Below are positions 12,060-22,568 of a DNA stretch of 46,402 nt, in pieces. The stretch lies in contig AJFK01000280.1 in assembly GCA_000467715.1 (NCBI GenBank), positions 1 to 46,402 on the forward strand, read 5' to 3'. The position numbers and the translations under genes were made by a program. Positions within the stretch are counted from its first letter, which is position 1. Every line of letters begins with the position of its first letter. The notes beneath the pieces are model-generated. The model saw only the letters and a list, made by a program, of their open reading frames with translations, was not told the origin of the DNA and searched no databases. The stretch is from Hysterium pulicare CBS 123377. Lineage: Eukaryota; Ascomycota; Dothideomycetes; Hysteriales; Hysteriaceae.

Positions 12060-12784
12060 GAAGATGAGGTGCTATTAATGTTATGGAGACCGATGGCTAA
12101 CAGTGGAGTATCTCTCAAACCTTGAATTTCGTTCTGTCTTTCTCATACCAATTGTTTGGGTAAAATTGAGCGAAAGGATTAAACGGCAACGCTGTTCTGA
12201 TTGCTGGGTTGCCACGTCTTTAGATTTGCATTGCATCATATTTGGCGTCTTACAAGGATACGATATATGCCATTGTATCGTTTGACTAGCTATGGCTTAG
12301 CATTTATAGCATTTTTAGATGGCATATATTCAACCTTGCAATACGGATCTCATTACTGTGTATCCTGATGGCCCGAGGACCTGTTAAAGTCCTCTAATTC
12401 GGGAGGTTTGGAGCTGAAAAGCTTGCTTAATGCAAATTGTACCTGGCACCAGTATTCATGGCAATCTTTTCCAACGCTGTTTACCATGATAAAACATATA
12501 GGCACCAGTAGTAATGAAGCTTGCCAACCTTGGAATGCAACTGCAGTAATGAACATGTGGATTGTTACCACTCCAATCTCTTTTTCGAAAAATGATCTTA
12601 GCAATTGCTTTGAAGGGCTTCAGGAGGGTTGACTGTATCAGTCCCGCATGGTAGTATAGTTCAGCTTCGCAATGCGAATCACTCAGCTTCATGGACATCA
12701 TAGGTATCTTCATTGAAGGGAATCAGATGCATTCATGGTATCTCGTAATAGTATAATACATTCATGGCATGAACCTACCATCAT
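12060..12784. other. LIP5 3' flank and degenerate sequence
   Basis: No intact gene. Minus-strand open frames of 83-85 codons (12353-12713) run downstream of the alpha-box relic. One (around 12670-12700) has an M-S-x6-H-C pattern in the same order as in MAT1-1-1, and another (around 12410-12470) has a W/L/L pattern vaguely like the MAT1-1-1 C-terminal part. These may be badly decayed continuations of the relic, but the similarity is too weak to annotate as such. Confidence 0.35.
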
Positions 12785-12931
12785 ACAACCAATAAACCAC
12801 GCCCTTGCCATGAAACCATAGTATTCTGGGGAGCCCATCAGTCCATAGAATGATCATTGGCTTTGATAGGAGCCTCATCGGAAAACGCCTGACTATCGGA
12901 ATGAGCACATAGTAGGCTCTGAAAGCAATGC
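12785..12931 (-). pseudogene. Intronless relic of MAT1-1-1 alpha-box gene
   Basis: On the same strand as MAT1-1-1. Positions 12841-12916 match 31506-31581 of the MAT1-1-1 second exon at 69 of 76 aligned bases by my count. The similarity continues less strongly down to about 12785. Translated, it reads [20 protein letters not shown], against MAT1-1-1 [20 protein letters not shown]. At 12916/12917 the copy passes directly from second-exon sequence (agtagg) into first-exon sequence (ctctgaaRgcaatg). The 49-nt alpha-box intron present at 31582-31630 is absent, and its removal is base-exact. The first-exon similarity fades within about 20 bp, the reading frame is lost on both sides, and many of the substitutions change amino acids, so this is a non-functional fragment. 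A processed (cDNA-derived) copy or a precise intron loss before duplication would both explain it. Confidence 0.85.
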
Positions 12932-13198
12932 AGACTAGTGCATTCCCGATCCATATTCGGACAATGTGTTATCTTTGAGAGAGTGACGACGTTGATGATC
13001 TGTCATGGTCTGACCGGGCGCAGTGGCACCAGTGACATCGCTGCCATGCTTGTGGCGAAATTCAGTTGGTGAATGCTTGGCTGCATCCGGCACGGTGTTG
13101 TTGGAACCGTCAAACCTGAAAAGTCGAAAGTGAGATGAGAAAACAATGCATTAGGAAAAGATAACAATATGGGTCGGGAGGGCTGCGGCACAGGCAAC

Positions 13199-14595
13199 CT
13201 ACTGGCCATAAGTCTTGTTGCCACCAACGGTTTTGCTCTGATCAAGATCAGAGTCAACGCGAGGATCAACCTTGTTGAGCATGTCGGACTGCAAAATATC
13301 AGTGAATGAGGTTTGATATAATGGATTATGTCCATGAGAATTAACACACCTTGTGTGGACCAGCAGTGTTAGAGGCAGGGCCTGGAAGGTTGCTGCCGAT
13401 TCCAACACCTCCGGCCTGATTATGGCCGTGTGTGCCGGCACCTTGTTGACCGTAGCCTTGATCGTAGCCTTGGCCTGTGGTAGATTGTCCTGTAAGACCC
13501 TCATTTCCATAGCCTCCAGTGGTGTTACGTCCCGTAAGACCTTCATTGCCATAACCACCTGTGGTTTGACCAGTCTGGCCAGTATGATGGCCGCTGTGAT
13601 GGCCAGTCTGGCCGAGTCCGCCAGTTTGACCGAGTCCGCCAGTGGTAGATTGGCCCGTCGAGCCTTCGTTACCATAACCTCCTGTGGTTTGACCAGTATG
13701 ATGGCCAGTGTGATGGCCTGTTTGGCCGAGTCCACCTGTTTGGCCGAGTCCGCCAGTGGTCGATTGTCCTGTCAGACCTTCGTTGCCATAACCTCCGGTG
13801 GTTTGACCGGTATAGCCGGCGTGATGTCCGGTGTGATGGCCAGTTTGGCCGAGTCCACCACCAGTCGTGTTACCTGTGGAGCCATATCCGCCAGCACCTC
13901 CACCGACCATTGGGTCAAGTTTGTTGGCTGGTAATCATTAGCTGAATCCCGTTTGATTGAGTGGATACTTACCAGTTACAGTTTCGTGAGGCCCGCCAGG
14001 TGCGTGGTGGTGGTGACCAGTGTGGCCAGTTTGACCAGAGAGTCCTTCACTGCCAAAGCCGCTCGTCGTTGAGTCTCCAGCAGAACCAGTCTTCACACTC
14101 GGGTCCAACTTGTTCAAGAGGTTGCTGTTGTGAGGTCCGCCCGTTGCGGTGTTTTGTCCTGTAAGACCTTCGTTACCATACCCTCCAGTCGTATGGCCGG
14201 TTGAGCCGAGTCCACCGGAAGCCTGTTGGCCCGTAAGGCCTTCATTGCCATAGCCACCGGTGTTGTGACCAGTTTGGCCGATTCCGCCAGTCGTTGAGTG
14301 TCCTGTAAGACCTTCATTGCCATGGCCCCCAGTCGCATGGCCGGTTGAACCTAGTCCGCCGCCCGTTGTGGAATGACCACTTGACACAGTGGGGTCGGTC
14401 ACGTTTCCTAGTTGGATTAGTTGAGGAGGCGGGTCAAGGAGTGAAGGGTTTCTCACCTGCATGGCTGGAGTGAGGACCTCCAGTGGCCGTCTCATGATGG
14501 CCGGGGTGGGAAGTACCAGTGTGGGAAGTGGTTGTATCAGTGTTAGAGGTGTCCTTGCCGAGAACCTGCTCAACCTTGGCCTTGATTTTCTCCAT
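13199..14595 (-). CDS. Dehydrin-like (DPR-motif) glycine-rich stress protein
   Basis: Model: complement(join(13199..13288,13350..13927,13973..14407,14457..14595)), 413 aa, four exons, all phases consistent. The protein is extremely hydrophilic and low in complexity. It is built from repeats of GGYGNEGLTGQSTTGG and GLGQTGHHTGHHTG and lacks a signal peptide or membrane segment. Spaced through it are Asp-Pro motifs resembling the DPR motif of fungal dehydrin-like proteins (DprA family): VTDPTVSSG, LNKLDPSVKTG, ANKLDPMVGGG and LNKVDPRVDSD, the last near the C-terminus before NKTYGQ. Such proteins protect against osmotic, oxidative or freezing stress, and that role is inferred here. Each Asp-Pro motif lies near an exon start or end, so the exons look like duplicated modules. 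A CATAAAAG TATA-like box lies at about 14739-14746 on the coding strand. The reverse strand of the repeats is open for 193 codons, which is a composition artefact. Confidence 0.88.
13400..13905 (-). repeat. In-frame coding repeats of the dehydrin-like gene
   Basis: The third exon consists of diverged copies of units coding for GQTTGGYGNEGLTGQSTTGG and GLGQTGHHTGHHTG. Unit number and order vary, and the shorter GGLGQTG block is doubled in places. This points to unequal crossing-over within the exon, and copy number is likely to vary between strains. Similar units occur more sparsely in the second exon (13973-14407). Confidence 0.85.
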
Positions 14596-15661
14596 TGTGA
14601 ATGTGGTAGAAGTTGGAAAGTTGAAGTAGGTGTGTTTGGGTGATGAGTTGGAAGAAGTAAATGAGGTGCAGTGGTGAGGTGAGTTGATTGGGGTTTGTGT
14701 TAGAGTTGGTGTTGGAGGGAGAGTCTCAGAGAGCGTGTGCTTTTATGTTGAAGAGACGAAGCAGCTACGTCATGGCAAATGACAAGCGCATACCTGCCCG
14801 CAATGAGGCAATTGAGAAGCGGTGAAACTGCTTTGGGTCACGGTCGTGCCTTCCGCCTATGCAAACGGGCACATGGCGGTTGGAAAGGCCGGCGCCGAGG
14901 AATGCGCGACGAGCTAAGTCACTCATTCTGCCAACCTTGGAAGCAAATCACTCTCGTGCTACGCAGCTTTAGCCCCGTACGGCATCAAGTGGAGCGAGTC
15001 CCTCTGTCTCGGCCTCTCGACATTGAGCAATCAAGGAACTTAGTATAGAGCGCCACGATTGAGGTCGAGAAAAACATTGCCACCAACTCAGAGCAGTTTA
15101 GTGTGTGGCTGGTGAGTGTCACCTGTGCGTCATCGTTTGCGGGGAGCATTCAGCCCGGACAAAATGCCAGCTTGTGCTTCGGGTGCGCAAGTTGTTTGTC
15201 TATTTACCCGTGTCACATGGCATTGCGTTACAATGTGCCCAGGTGTACTCCATAGCGTTGGCGAAGCTACCCATGGCACTGCAATATCGGGACTTCGTGC
15301 TTTCAGGTACGGCCGGCCGCTGAGGCAAAATGCAGATCGTCCCAGATCATTTTGGATTCTGAATGCCCAATTGGACGACCTACCTTCCCGAACGAATAGC
15401 ATAGCAGTCCACCTGGTCCAATTCTAAAAACATGTTGAATGGCGAACAGCATCACAAAATCCATACCTGAGTTCTTCAAATGTTTTCAGCTACTCTTGGC
15501 ATACGGATCTGTTCGGTGACGTCGTTCGTAGCCTGGCAGCCGAAGTGGGATGACAGAAAACACGGCACATCGCGTCAACCTCCAACCTCCAACCTTCACC
15601 ATTTCCTAAAAATATTACCCCCTACCGCATTCCGAGTTAACAAGCCCATCTACCAAACCAA
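14596..15661. promoter_or_regulatory. Divergent intergenic region, dehydrin-like gene to EI24-like gene
   Basis: 1.07 kb between two divergent start codons. The left end contains the TATA-like box of the dehydrin-like gene. The right end, just before 15662, is pyrimidine-rich and contains a direct doublet (aacctccaacctccaacct, about 15577-15595), as is common in fungal 5' leaders. No coding sequence was recognised in between. Confidence 0.5.
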
Positions 15662-16660
15662 ATGTCGGAGAAAGTCAAAGAAACTGCCGTGGAGGAGTTC
15701 GAGCATGTCAAAAGCCTCACCCAAGATGCTGTGCGCTCAGGCGCATACCTCTATCCCGCCAAGGTATGTTCCAACCCTCTAATGTAGGAATGCCATCCTA
15801 ACGAGTCGAAAGGGAATCTGGTACTTCTGCACCCACCGAAGCCTGTGGAAACCCTTGATGTCGAAAATTGTACCTACCTTATCCCTCGGGCTCGGGGTTA
15901 CCGCCTTCATGTTTGCAGTGACATATGTCCCCCAAGCCGCAGTTTTGACCGTTGTCAATGGGCCTCTTGCCATTCTGACTACCGTTCTTCTTGTTCTCAG
16001 CGAAAGCTCGACCCTTCTTTCGGTTCTCAGTAAGAATTTCTTGATCGACGATGCACTCATCGATACTTTCGATGGCGTAAGTGAACCTCGACCCCGGCGT
16101 TCTCAAGAGCTTGAAGCTGACTTCATCCTCAGACCCTTTTATCGAGGAATATGAATTCACTAGTATCCACCGAGCGGCAGATCCGTCCAGGTGGCGACCC
16201 AATTTCCAAACTTGGAAAAATCATCAAGAAACCTTTCGCAAAGTACACTCCGAAGGCTATCATCCGTTACTTCATATACCTACCCCTGAATTTGATCCCT
16301 ATTGTTGGAACCGTTCTTTTCGTTATACTACAGGGAAAGAAGTTCGGTCCGACGGCGCATACGAGGTACTTCCAGCTAAAGCAGATGAACTCCAGCCAGA
16401 AGGAGGAGTTCATTGAGAAGCGAAAAGCTGCGTATACAAGGTATTTCACGCGTCCACTGCCTTATCTTGCCATCCCATACTAAAGTGATGATAGCTTTGG
16501 TATCCTTGCTGTCCTTCTTGAAATCGTGCCCGTTGCGGGTATCTTCTTCGCCTTCACGAACACCGTCGGCGCGGCCTTGTGGGCTGCGGACTTGGAGCAG
16601 CAAAACACGACTGCTCCTAATCTGCGCAATCAAGCTGACATGGCGAAGAAGGCCGAGTGA
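15662..16660 (+). CDS. Rrt8/Lds (EI24-type) polytopic membrane protein
   Basis: Model: join(15662..15763,15813..16076,16133..16440,16495..16660), 279 aa. The sequence starts MSEKVKETAVEEFEHVKSL, then AYLYPAKGIWYFCTHRSLWK, which leads into several hydrophobic segments. Two are near residues 50-110 (PTLSLGLGVTAFMFAVTYVP and LAILTTVLLVLSESSTLLSV). One is near 160-185 (IIRYFIYLPLNLIPIVGTVL), and the last is near 230-250 (LAVLLEIVPVAGIFFAFTNT). This pattern, with the LIPIVGT and PTAHTRYFQLK motifs, is that of the fungal outer-spore-wall/lipid-droplet Rrt8-Lds1-Lds2 family related to EI24. In yeast these proteins act at lipid droplets or during spore-wall assembly; the role in this fungus is not known. 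The third splice was chosen to restore AAYTSFGILAVLL. Confidence 0.88.
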
Positions 16661-17313
16661 GAAGCAAACATCCCATCATTACTTCATCGTAGGAAGGGCG
16701 CACAGGGAAGCTTCTGCTAACGCTCGTGTTATCTAAGCCAATGTCCGGATCATCCACACTGTGCCTTTGAATGCAATTACAGATAGCCTTGGAAGCCCCT
16801 TATAAGAAAGGTAATCTGGTTGGCTGGGATTGAGCGGGGCAGCGACAGGATGCATGTGGTGCCATTACGGGGTTCATACACTTTCAACACCTGCGATGAA
16901 AGAACCGGAGTCACTGCTACAATTCCGGCACCTGCTTTTAATTTATTCAACCTTAGGAGGTTGACTAATTCTGACCATGGGGTGCATAGGACTTCACTTT
17001 TAAGCATATATCTTTAATTCATATCGTTTTCATAGTCTCTCATGAGATGTGCTCAGTCCGTGTACATGTACAACACTAAGAAAGGGACATAGCCCTGCGC
17101 TCGTTCATTTAGGTTGTGGTTCAGACTTTAAGACCTTTCTCAGCTGATACATTGGTAGGAAGTGCGGTAGCTTTTTCGGAAATGCAAAGCCTCCAAAATT
17201 ATCTTTACAATCCTTTGCATCAAACAAACGGACGGAATTCGCGAAATTACTCTCCACATTAGCCTGTCATTCTATGCGTTTAATATGTCCCTCAAAACTC
17301 CTCAAGCATTTTT
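16661..17313. other. Convergent intergenic region
   Basis: 650 bp between the 3' ends of the EI24-like gene (+) and the PNPOx-like gene (-). It should contain both 3' UTRs. No repeats, RNA genes or coding sequence were recognised. Confidence 0.5.
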
Positions 17314-18206
17314 TCATACTCCATTTGTCAACACCGCCTGGCTCTCTCCATCCCCTTGAACGACCCAATCCCTCACCTGTCCTTTCCAATCCGCTATCCT
17401 CCCATCCCTAATCCTCACTACCACGACCCTGACCTCTTCACCCTCCATATAACACTTTCTTCCTCCATCACCCTCCCGCGCCCCTTCTTCGTCTGGTTGC
17501 CCTCCCGCGGCACCGACCGCTTCGCCGTCTCCCTCACTCCGTATACCGGCCCACAACCCTCCACCAGTTGCCGGACTCGAGGAAAAGGCCTCGGCAGCGT
17601 TGGAGGGACCAAAGGTATTGTTCGCCAGATGTTGAGTCTTGTACCAAGCCTCTTCTTCCGTACTGGTAGGGACCAGACTGGCAGTACCATTTATGGTTGT
17701 ACTAATGCGGGAGAGCGACGCGGTATTCATGCCAAGCAGCAATTCGGCTAGGGAGCCTTCTCTGGGTGCTGGGCGAGTTGGAGATGGGCTTCGACCTGGC
17801 TGAGAGAGCGTGGGAGGTCGGTGTGATACCCAATCGTGAACGAGGAGAGAGACGAGAGGATTGGAGGCCAGGTTGAGTGTTTTGCGGCTTGATGGTGGCG
17901 TTGTCATTATGATTGTGGGTGTGGAGCTGTAGGGCGAAGAGGGAAGATAGGTGTAATTCATCAAAGAGATGTGGGGGACGTTGTTGCTGGAGGTTGCAAG
18001 GTGGAGCTGTAAGAAAGGGCGGGTTAGTGAGCAAATAGTACAAGAGTCTTCCTGAGGTGCCCTCGGTCCAGAGAGCTGTAAGCTGAAGAGCAACGGGAAA
18101 GAAGACATACAAACCGTGCATTCTGAAGACACGTTATGACCTCTTCAGGAAGTGTGGTTGATATCTCCGGCAATGCAGTGTGGCCCGCATGGTTTCTCTC
18201 CGGCAT
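17314..18206 (-). CDS. Pyridoxamine 5'-phosphate oxidase-like flavoprotein
   Basis: Model: complement(join(17314..18006,18111..18206)), 262 aa, with one 104-nt intron in phase 0. The first exon reads MPERNHAGHTALPEISTTLP and ends ARF. After the splice the sequence runs LHLATSSNNVPHISLMNYTY, the start of a PNPOx-type split-barrel domain in which the L-A-T-x5-P-H-x-S pattern lines the FMN site. The barrel continues through NPLVSLLVHDWVS and ends with EVRVVVVRIRDGRIADWKG. A Ser/Pro-rich insertion sits near residues 100-130. Fungal relatives (YLR456W-type) are of uncertain substrate; true PNP oxidase activity cannot be claimed. It diverges from the RhoGAP gene across 308 bp. Confidence 0.82.
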
Positions 18207-18514
18207 GTTGGAAGAACTTTAGATTGAGACGAAATGAAGATAATTGAGCAGTTAGTTTACGCTGGCGAAAGTGTATCAGCGTTGGTCGATTCGGTGGGAT
18301 GCATTGAAGAGTGATGTCTGGGAGCTCCATATCGTTCGGCGTAAAATGGTGGTCCGTGCATGTGGCTGTCCTTGTTAATGCGCGTAGCAAGCTTTCCTCC
18401 ACAATCGTCAGTCTTGATCTCGACGTCAGATCTCTCACTCCCACGTCGCAGTCTTTGAGGTGTCTATGCGCTTCGAATACTAATTGCTGGTGCTAGGTTG
18501 ATATCAAAGGAGCC
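18207..18514. promoter_or_regulatory. Divergent promoter, PNPOx-like to RhoGAP
   Basis: 308 bp separate the two start codons, so both promoters must fit here. No distinctive element was recognised. Confidence 0.5.
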
Positions 18515-20974
18515 ATGGCGTCTCTGCCGCCGACACTTCCTCCCATGGAGATGAGCAACGACAGTAGCTTCACTTCGGATACATTTGCCAATTCCACTGC
18601 TAACACCAACGGCCATTCCGTAGATGGTGCTACTTCCTCACCCGCAGATGGATCTGTTCCGGGCGTCGCTCATGCCGCACAGCCCTTCGAAACTTCGAAA
18701 TCACAAGTGGAGCATGATCCTAAGGCTCAGCAAGTTGTCAGGGATATTCTGTACTCGGATGTTGGTGCAACCTGGTGCTCACAAGGCCAAAGAAGCTAAT
18801 GTCCTGACAGATTGGGGTCAACACTTTGCTAAGTCGGCTAAAGGCGAGCCTTGCTTCTGCTAGAGTATGTTCGAGAACCCGCGCGCCTAGAAAATCGCTA
18901 ACTCCCAGTAGGATTTTGCTGGTTTCCTGAAGCGGCGCGGGGCCTTAGAGGAAGAGCAATCGAACGGCCTTAAGAAGCTCAGTCGTTTGAGCCTTGACTC
19001 GATCCGTAAACACGAAGCTCGTCATGAGAGCTACCAGCGCCAACTTGAACAGGTCATGCTGGCCAATGAACGGGTCGCGGAGAACGGTTCTCAGTTTGGA
19101 CTCTCACTACATCAGATGTACGAGGATTTGACGGGTTTGGCGAACAAGATAGAACAGAGCAGGAAAGCCCTGAAACAACAAGCTTTGGCATCGGAGAAGA
19201 AAGTTCAGGACGCCGAGACTCTGGCGGAAAAGGCTAAGGCAAAATATGATTCTTTGGCTGAAGACTATGACAGAGTCAAGACTGGAGATACTGGTGCAGG
19301 CAGGAAGTTTGGTCTCAAAGGTCCGAAATCAGCGGCGCAGCATGAAGAGGATCTACATCGGAAGGTCCAAGCCGCTGATTCTGACTATGCTTCCAAAGTT
19401 CAGGCCGCTCAAACATACCGACAAGAATTGGTGTCTACCACGCGACCACAGAATATCGAAGCGCTGCTAGACCTTGTAAAGGAGATAGATGCCGCGCTGA
19501 CCATGCAAATGCAGAAATTCGGTAAGTTGCATACGTTGTCCATCCAGCATTTGACTAAGATTCATGAACAGCTTCCTTCAATGAGAAATTGTTGGTCAAC
19601 AATGGCATGGTGATCAGTCCCCAAGAACTTAGGGATGGCCCATCTGAGTTGCCGCCAAGTATGAACCAGCTAATCTATCAAATTGATAATGATAAAGATT
19701 TCGAGCAATTCATTCTGGGACACGCTGGAAAAGTGCCAGCTAGGCGTTCAGAGCTCAAGTATGAGAAGCATCCTGTACGTAATGGACATGCCCAAAGTCA
19801 CGTACACATGACTTACAAGAAGTAGACTCTCACCCAGGTGCAAGCGCAACCCACACCTCCTGCTGCTCCTCGGCAGTCGTTGCAGTTGTCAACTTCTCAG
19901 CAACCACCACCTTCCTTCTCGACTCACCATCGAGAGTCAACTCAGTCACCCCAGCAATTCCAGCCGCCGCAACCGCGTCCGCCTTCTCAACCAGTGCAGC
20001 AGCCTAGCTTTCAAAGTTACAACACAGGTTATCAGCAACAGCACCCTCCCCAGCAATCCAGTCATTACAGTGGCCTCAATCAGAATCCTACGTATCCACC
20101 CCAAGCGAATCACTCACAATACCAAGAGCAGCCATTTTCTCGTGGCTCGGCAGGTCACCAAATGCCACAACCTTCTACGGGGATCACCCACAACAATGCC
20201 CCACCTTTGAAGCCTGTGTTCGGCGTCACCTTGGATGAGCTATTTAGGAGGGATGGTACGCCTGTTCCAATGGTCGTGTATCAGTGCATTCAGGGTGTAG
20301 ATCTTTATGGCTTGGAGGTTGAAGGTATCTACAGAATTCCCGGCACTGCGTCACATATTCAGGCGATGAAACATTTGTTTGACAGCGGTTTGTCTCTCTC
20401 TTTCCCGAAAAGCTCCGCAGTTTCCTGACCACAACTAGATGCGAACCAGGTCGACTTCCGCAATCCAGAGGCGTTCCAGCATGATGTGAATAGTGTCGCT
20501 GGGCTCCTCAAACAGTTCTTCCGCGACTTACCGGATCCGCTGTTGACCAAAGAACATTACCTAGAATTCATTACCGCGGCGCGTGAAGACGATGAAATCG
20601 TCCGCCGCGACGCGATGCACGCGACCATCAACGGACTACCTGACCCCAACTATGCCACCCTCCGAGCTCTAGTATTGGTAAGTTGATAGTAACACCTCCG
20701 ATTCACGGCTTACAAACTAATATACGGAAGCACCTGAACCGCGTAGTACAACGATCCGAGGCGAACCGCATGAGTACAAGTAACTTGAGCATCTGCTGGG
20801 CGTAAGTACCTATATCAAATCAAGTTCATCGCAAATACGCTAACTTCTCTTCCTTACGACAGGCCAACCATCATGGGCCCCCACCAAGGCGAAAATATGC
20901 AAGATGCCGGTCTCCAGGTTCGCGTTGTCCAATGCATCTTGGACAATGTGTACCAAATCTTTGATGAAGATTAA
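18515..20974 (+). CDS. RGD1: F-BAR and RhoGAP domain protein (Rgd1-type)
   Basis: Model: join(18515..18760,18811..18864,18912..19521,19572..19774,19826..20387,20439..20677,20731..20801,20863..20974), 698 aa, eight exons in phase. A Ser/Thr-rich start is followed by an F-BAR domain (about residues 75-340): LYSD|IGVNTLLSRLKASL, FAGFLKRRGALEEEQSNGLK, and long helices ending near residue 340. A Gln/Pro-rich linker spans about 380-500. The RhoGAP domain (about 515-698) starts FGVTLDELFRRDGTPVP and has the arginine finger in GLEVEGIYRIPG near residue 541. It continues with the LLKQFFRDLPDPLLT and LSICWAPTIMGP signatures. Rgd1-type proteins stimulate GTP hydrolysis by Rho3/Rho4-like GTPases at curved plasma membrane during polarised growth. 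Two details are uncertain. The first donor is GTTGGT, and exon 5 could start 12 nt later at 19838 with the frame unchanged. Confidence 0.92.
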
Positions 20975-21820
20975 GTTCCCTTATTGAAGAATATTTTTTT
21001 ATTTTGAACCAAACTTATTCAATGTGTACAGGGAGACTTGGGACAAATTCAATAGGTGCTCAAGAATTTATTTCTAACCGTCTTATCCTTCAACACTTCC
21101 ATCCGACAGGGATCCGGCAAGGCTTGAGTAGCTCCGGTCTATTGGCTTGCTCGGTCTATTAGGATATTGTCTTTGTTGGATTACGAAAGTGCACACAGAC
21201 GATACGATGTCCACTCTAAAACAGTGAATTAACTCTTTATGGGAGTTACCTTCCATGTATAATAGCTCACGTAGGGGCTCAACACCCAATCCGTACCCAA
21301 TCCTTTTTGGCCGGAAATATAGCCCTTGTTCCTCGTCTATTGGAACACTTGAACTCGAAGTGTGAAAGCCAAGGCCTCGTATCCTCTATGGGTTGGCGTG
21401 GAAGCTTACCCTAGCATGTATCAAGTGAGCGGACAAAATGCACATGAAGGTTACCCAATAGGGAATCCATTCTCAAATGAAAACCACAGCAGATCAGTCC
21501 TAACTTCAGACTTTTTTTAAATGATGCTTTTAGTTAGGTTCTAGGTTCCGTTGTCAGACATACCCAATCTCATTGAGTGGTATCACCCCCGTAGGAAAAA
21601 CGATACATACGTGGGTGGATTGCATAGTTCCTGGCATCTCTCTTAGAGCTCGTCCAAGAAGTTAGCTGGTATTCAGAGGGGAGTTTCAAAGGGAGCTTGA
21701 AATGATCGAATTGGCCTTTGGTTGTGCATGCAGCGCAGAGTTCATTGATAGCCACAACTGAAGAACCCAGACTACCAACGCCTGTGAAAACCAATAGTCA
21801 GTATGCTCCTCCTCAGACTT
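20975..21820. other. Convergent intergenic region
   Basis: 846 bp between the RhoGAP stop (+) and the SelK/SelG-like stop (-). The first part contains a T-rich run (about 20991-21003) suited to 3'-end formation. No gene, repeat or RNA feature was recognised. Confidence 0.5.
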
Positions 21821-22255
21821 TTACCCAGCACACGCTCCGCAGTTCGCCGCAACAATCAGCCTTGTTGGCCTACTCTCATCTGTTGACATTCCGCCAATTC
21901 TTTTCGGCCGATCTCCATTTCCATCGCCGGATCTTCTCCCATATCCAGCCCCACCATATCGACTCCCGGAGTTGTTTGAAGACCAGCCACTACCCAAATA
22001 CGGTCGTTGTATACTGTCGGCACGATACGGGGATCCGAGGGCGGCAGCGTATGTATCGGTGGAGAAGAGGGTCGTGAAGTAGAGCATGACGAATATGAAG
22101 ATTGAGTCTCCAAAGCTTCGAATGCGGGAGGCTAAAGGAGGAGACGGCGGGCTTAAACAGTTAGCAAGTGATCGGATTTGGCATCGGAAATGCTGTTGCG
22201 CCTACCTGGATACAACCTCACTATCCTTGATGTAGACGGCCTTTTCTTTGGTCAT
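21821..22255 (-). CDS. SelK/SelG-like small membrane protein (Cys form)
   Basis: Model: complement(join(21821..22151,22206..22255)), 126 aa. The first exon reads MTKEKAVYIKDSEVVS. The chosen intron (54 nt) has a textbook branch site (GCTAAC) just before an AAG acceptor. The second exon gives ASRIRSFGDSIF, one hydrophobic segment (IFIFVMLYFTTLF), and then a Gly/Arg/Ser-rich tail with SRYGGAGYGRRSGDGNGDRP and KRIGGM, ending AANCGACAG. The layout matches the SelK/SelG family: a short luminal start, one membrane helix, a Gly-rich basic tail, and a terminal Cys or selenocysteine motif. Animal members act in ER-associated degradation and palmitoylation. Here the position of the animal selenocysteine is occupied by cysteine, as expected for fungi, which lack selenocysteine. 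Family assignment is from layout and motifs only. Confidence 0.72.
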
Positions 22256-22568
22256 TTTGGTGGATTGTACTTTCGTTTTCCAATGTGTGAGTAGAAGCAA
22301 GATTTAGGAATTCGAGATAGAGGCGAAGGAGAAACGGTCAGGAAAGAGACGGAAGGCTCCAGCGCCGTGCTGTCTGTTCTGCTGTGCCGTCTTTTCTGCT
22401 GCGCCGTCTGAAGGACTAAAGGACTCTGGGCATCGGCTTGGCTTCGGGGTCGCGCTAATTCTGCATGTGACCCGCGTTTTTCGCCGAGTTCGCGTCAGGC
22501 TGAAATATACGCCTGAGTTCTCTCCATCGCAACTCCACTCCATCCTCGACCTAATCGCCGCCGATTTT
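22256..22568. promoter_or_regulatory. Divergent promoter, SelK-like to SPOUT
   Basis: 313 bp between the two start codons, serving both genes. No distinctive motif was recognised. Confidence 0.5.

Noticed and set aside
12785-12931. RIP as the cause of relic decay
   Set aside because: The substitutions relative to MAT1-1-1 include many transversions and changes in both directions, not the C-to-T/G-to-A excess expected of RIP.
13353-13934. 193-codon + strand open frame with a repetitive Ala/Ser/Thr sequence
   Set aside because: It is the exact antisense of the dehydrin-like repeat exon. Repeats open in one frame are often open on the reverse strand.
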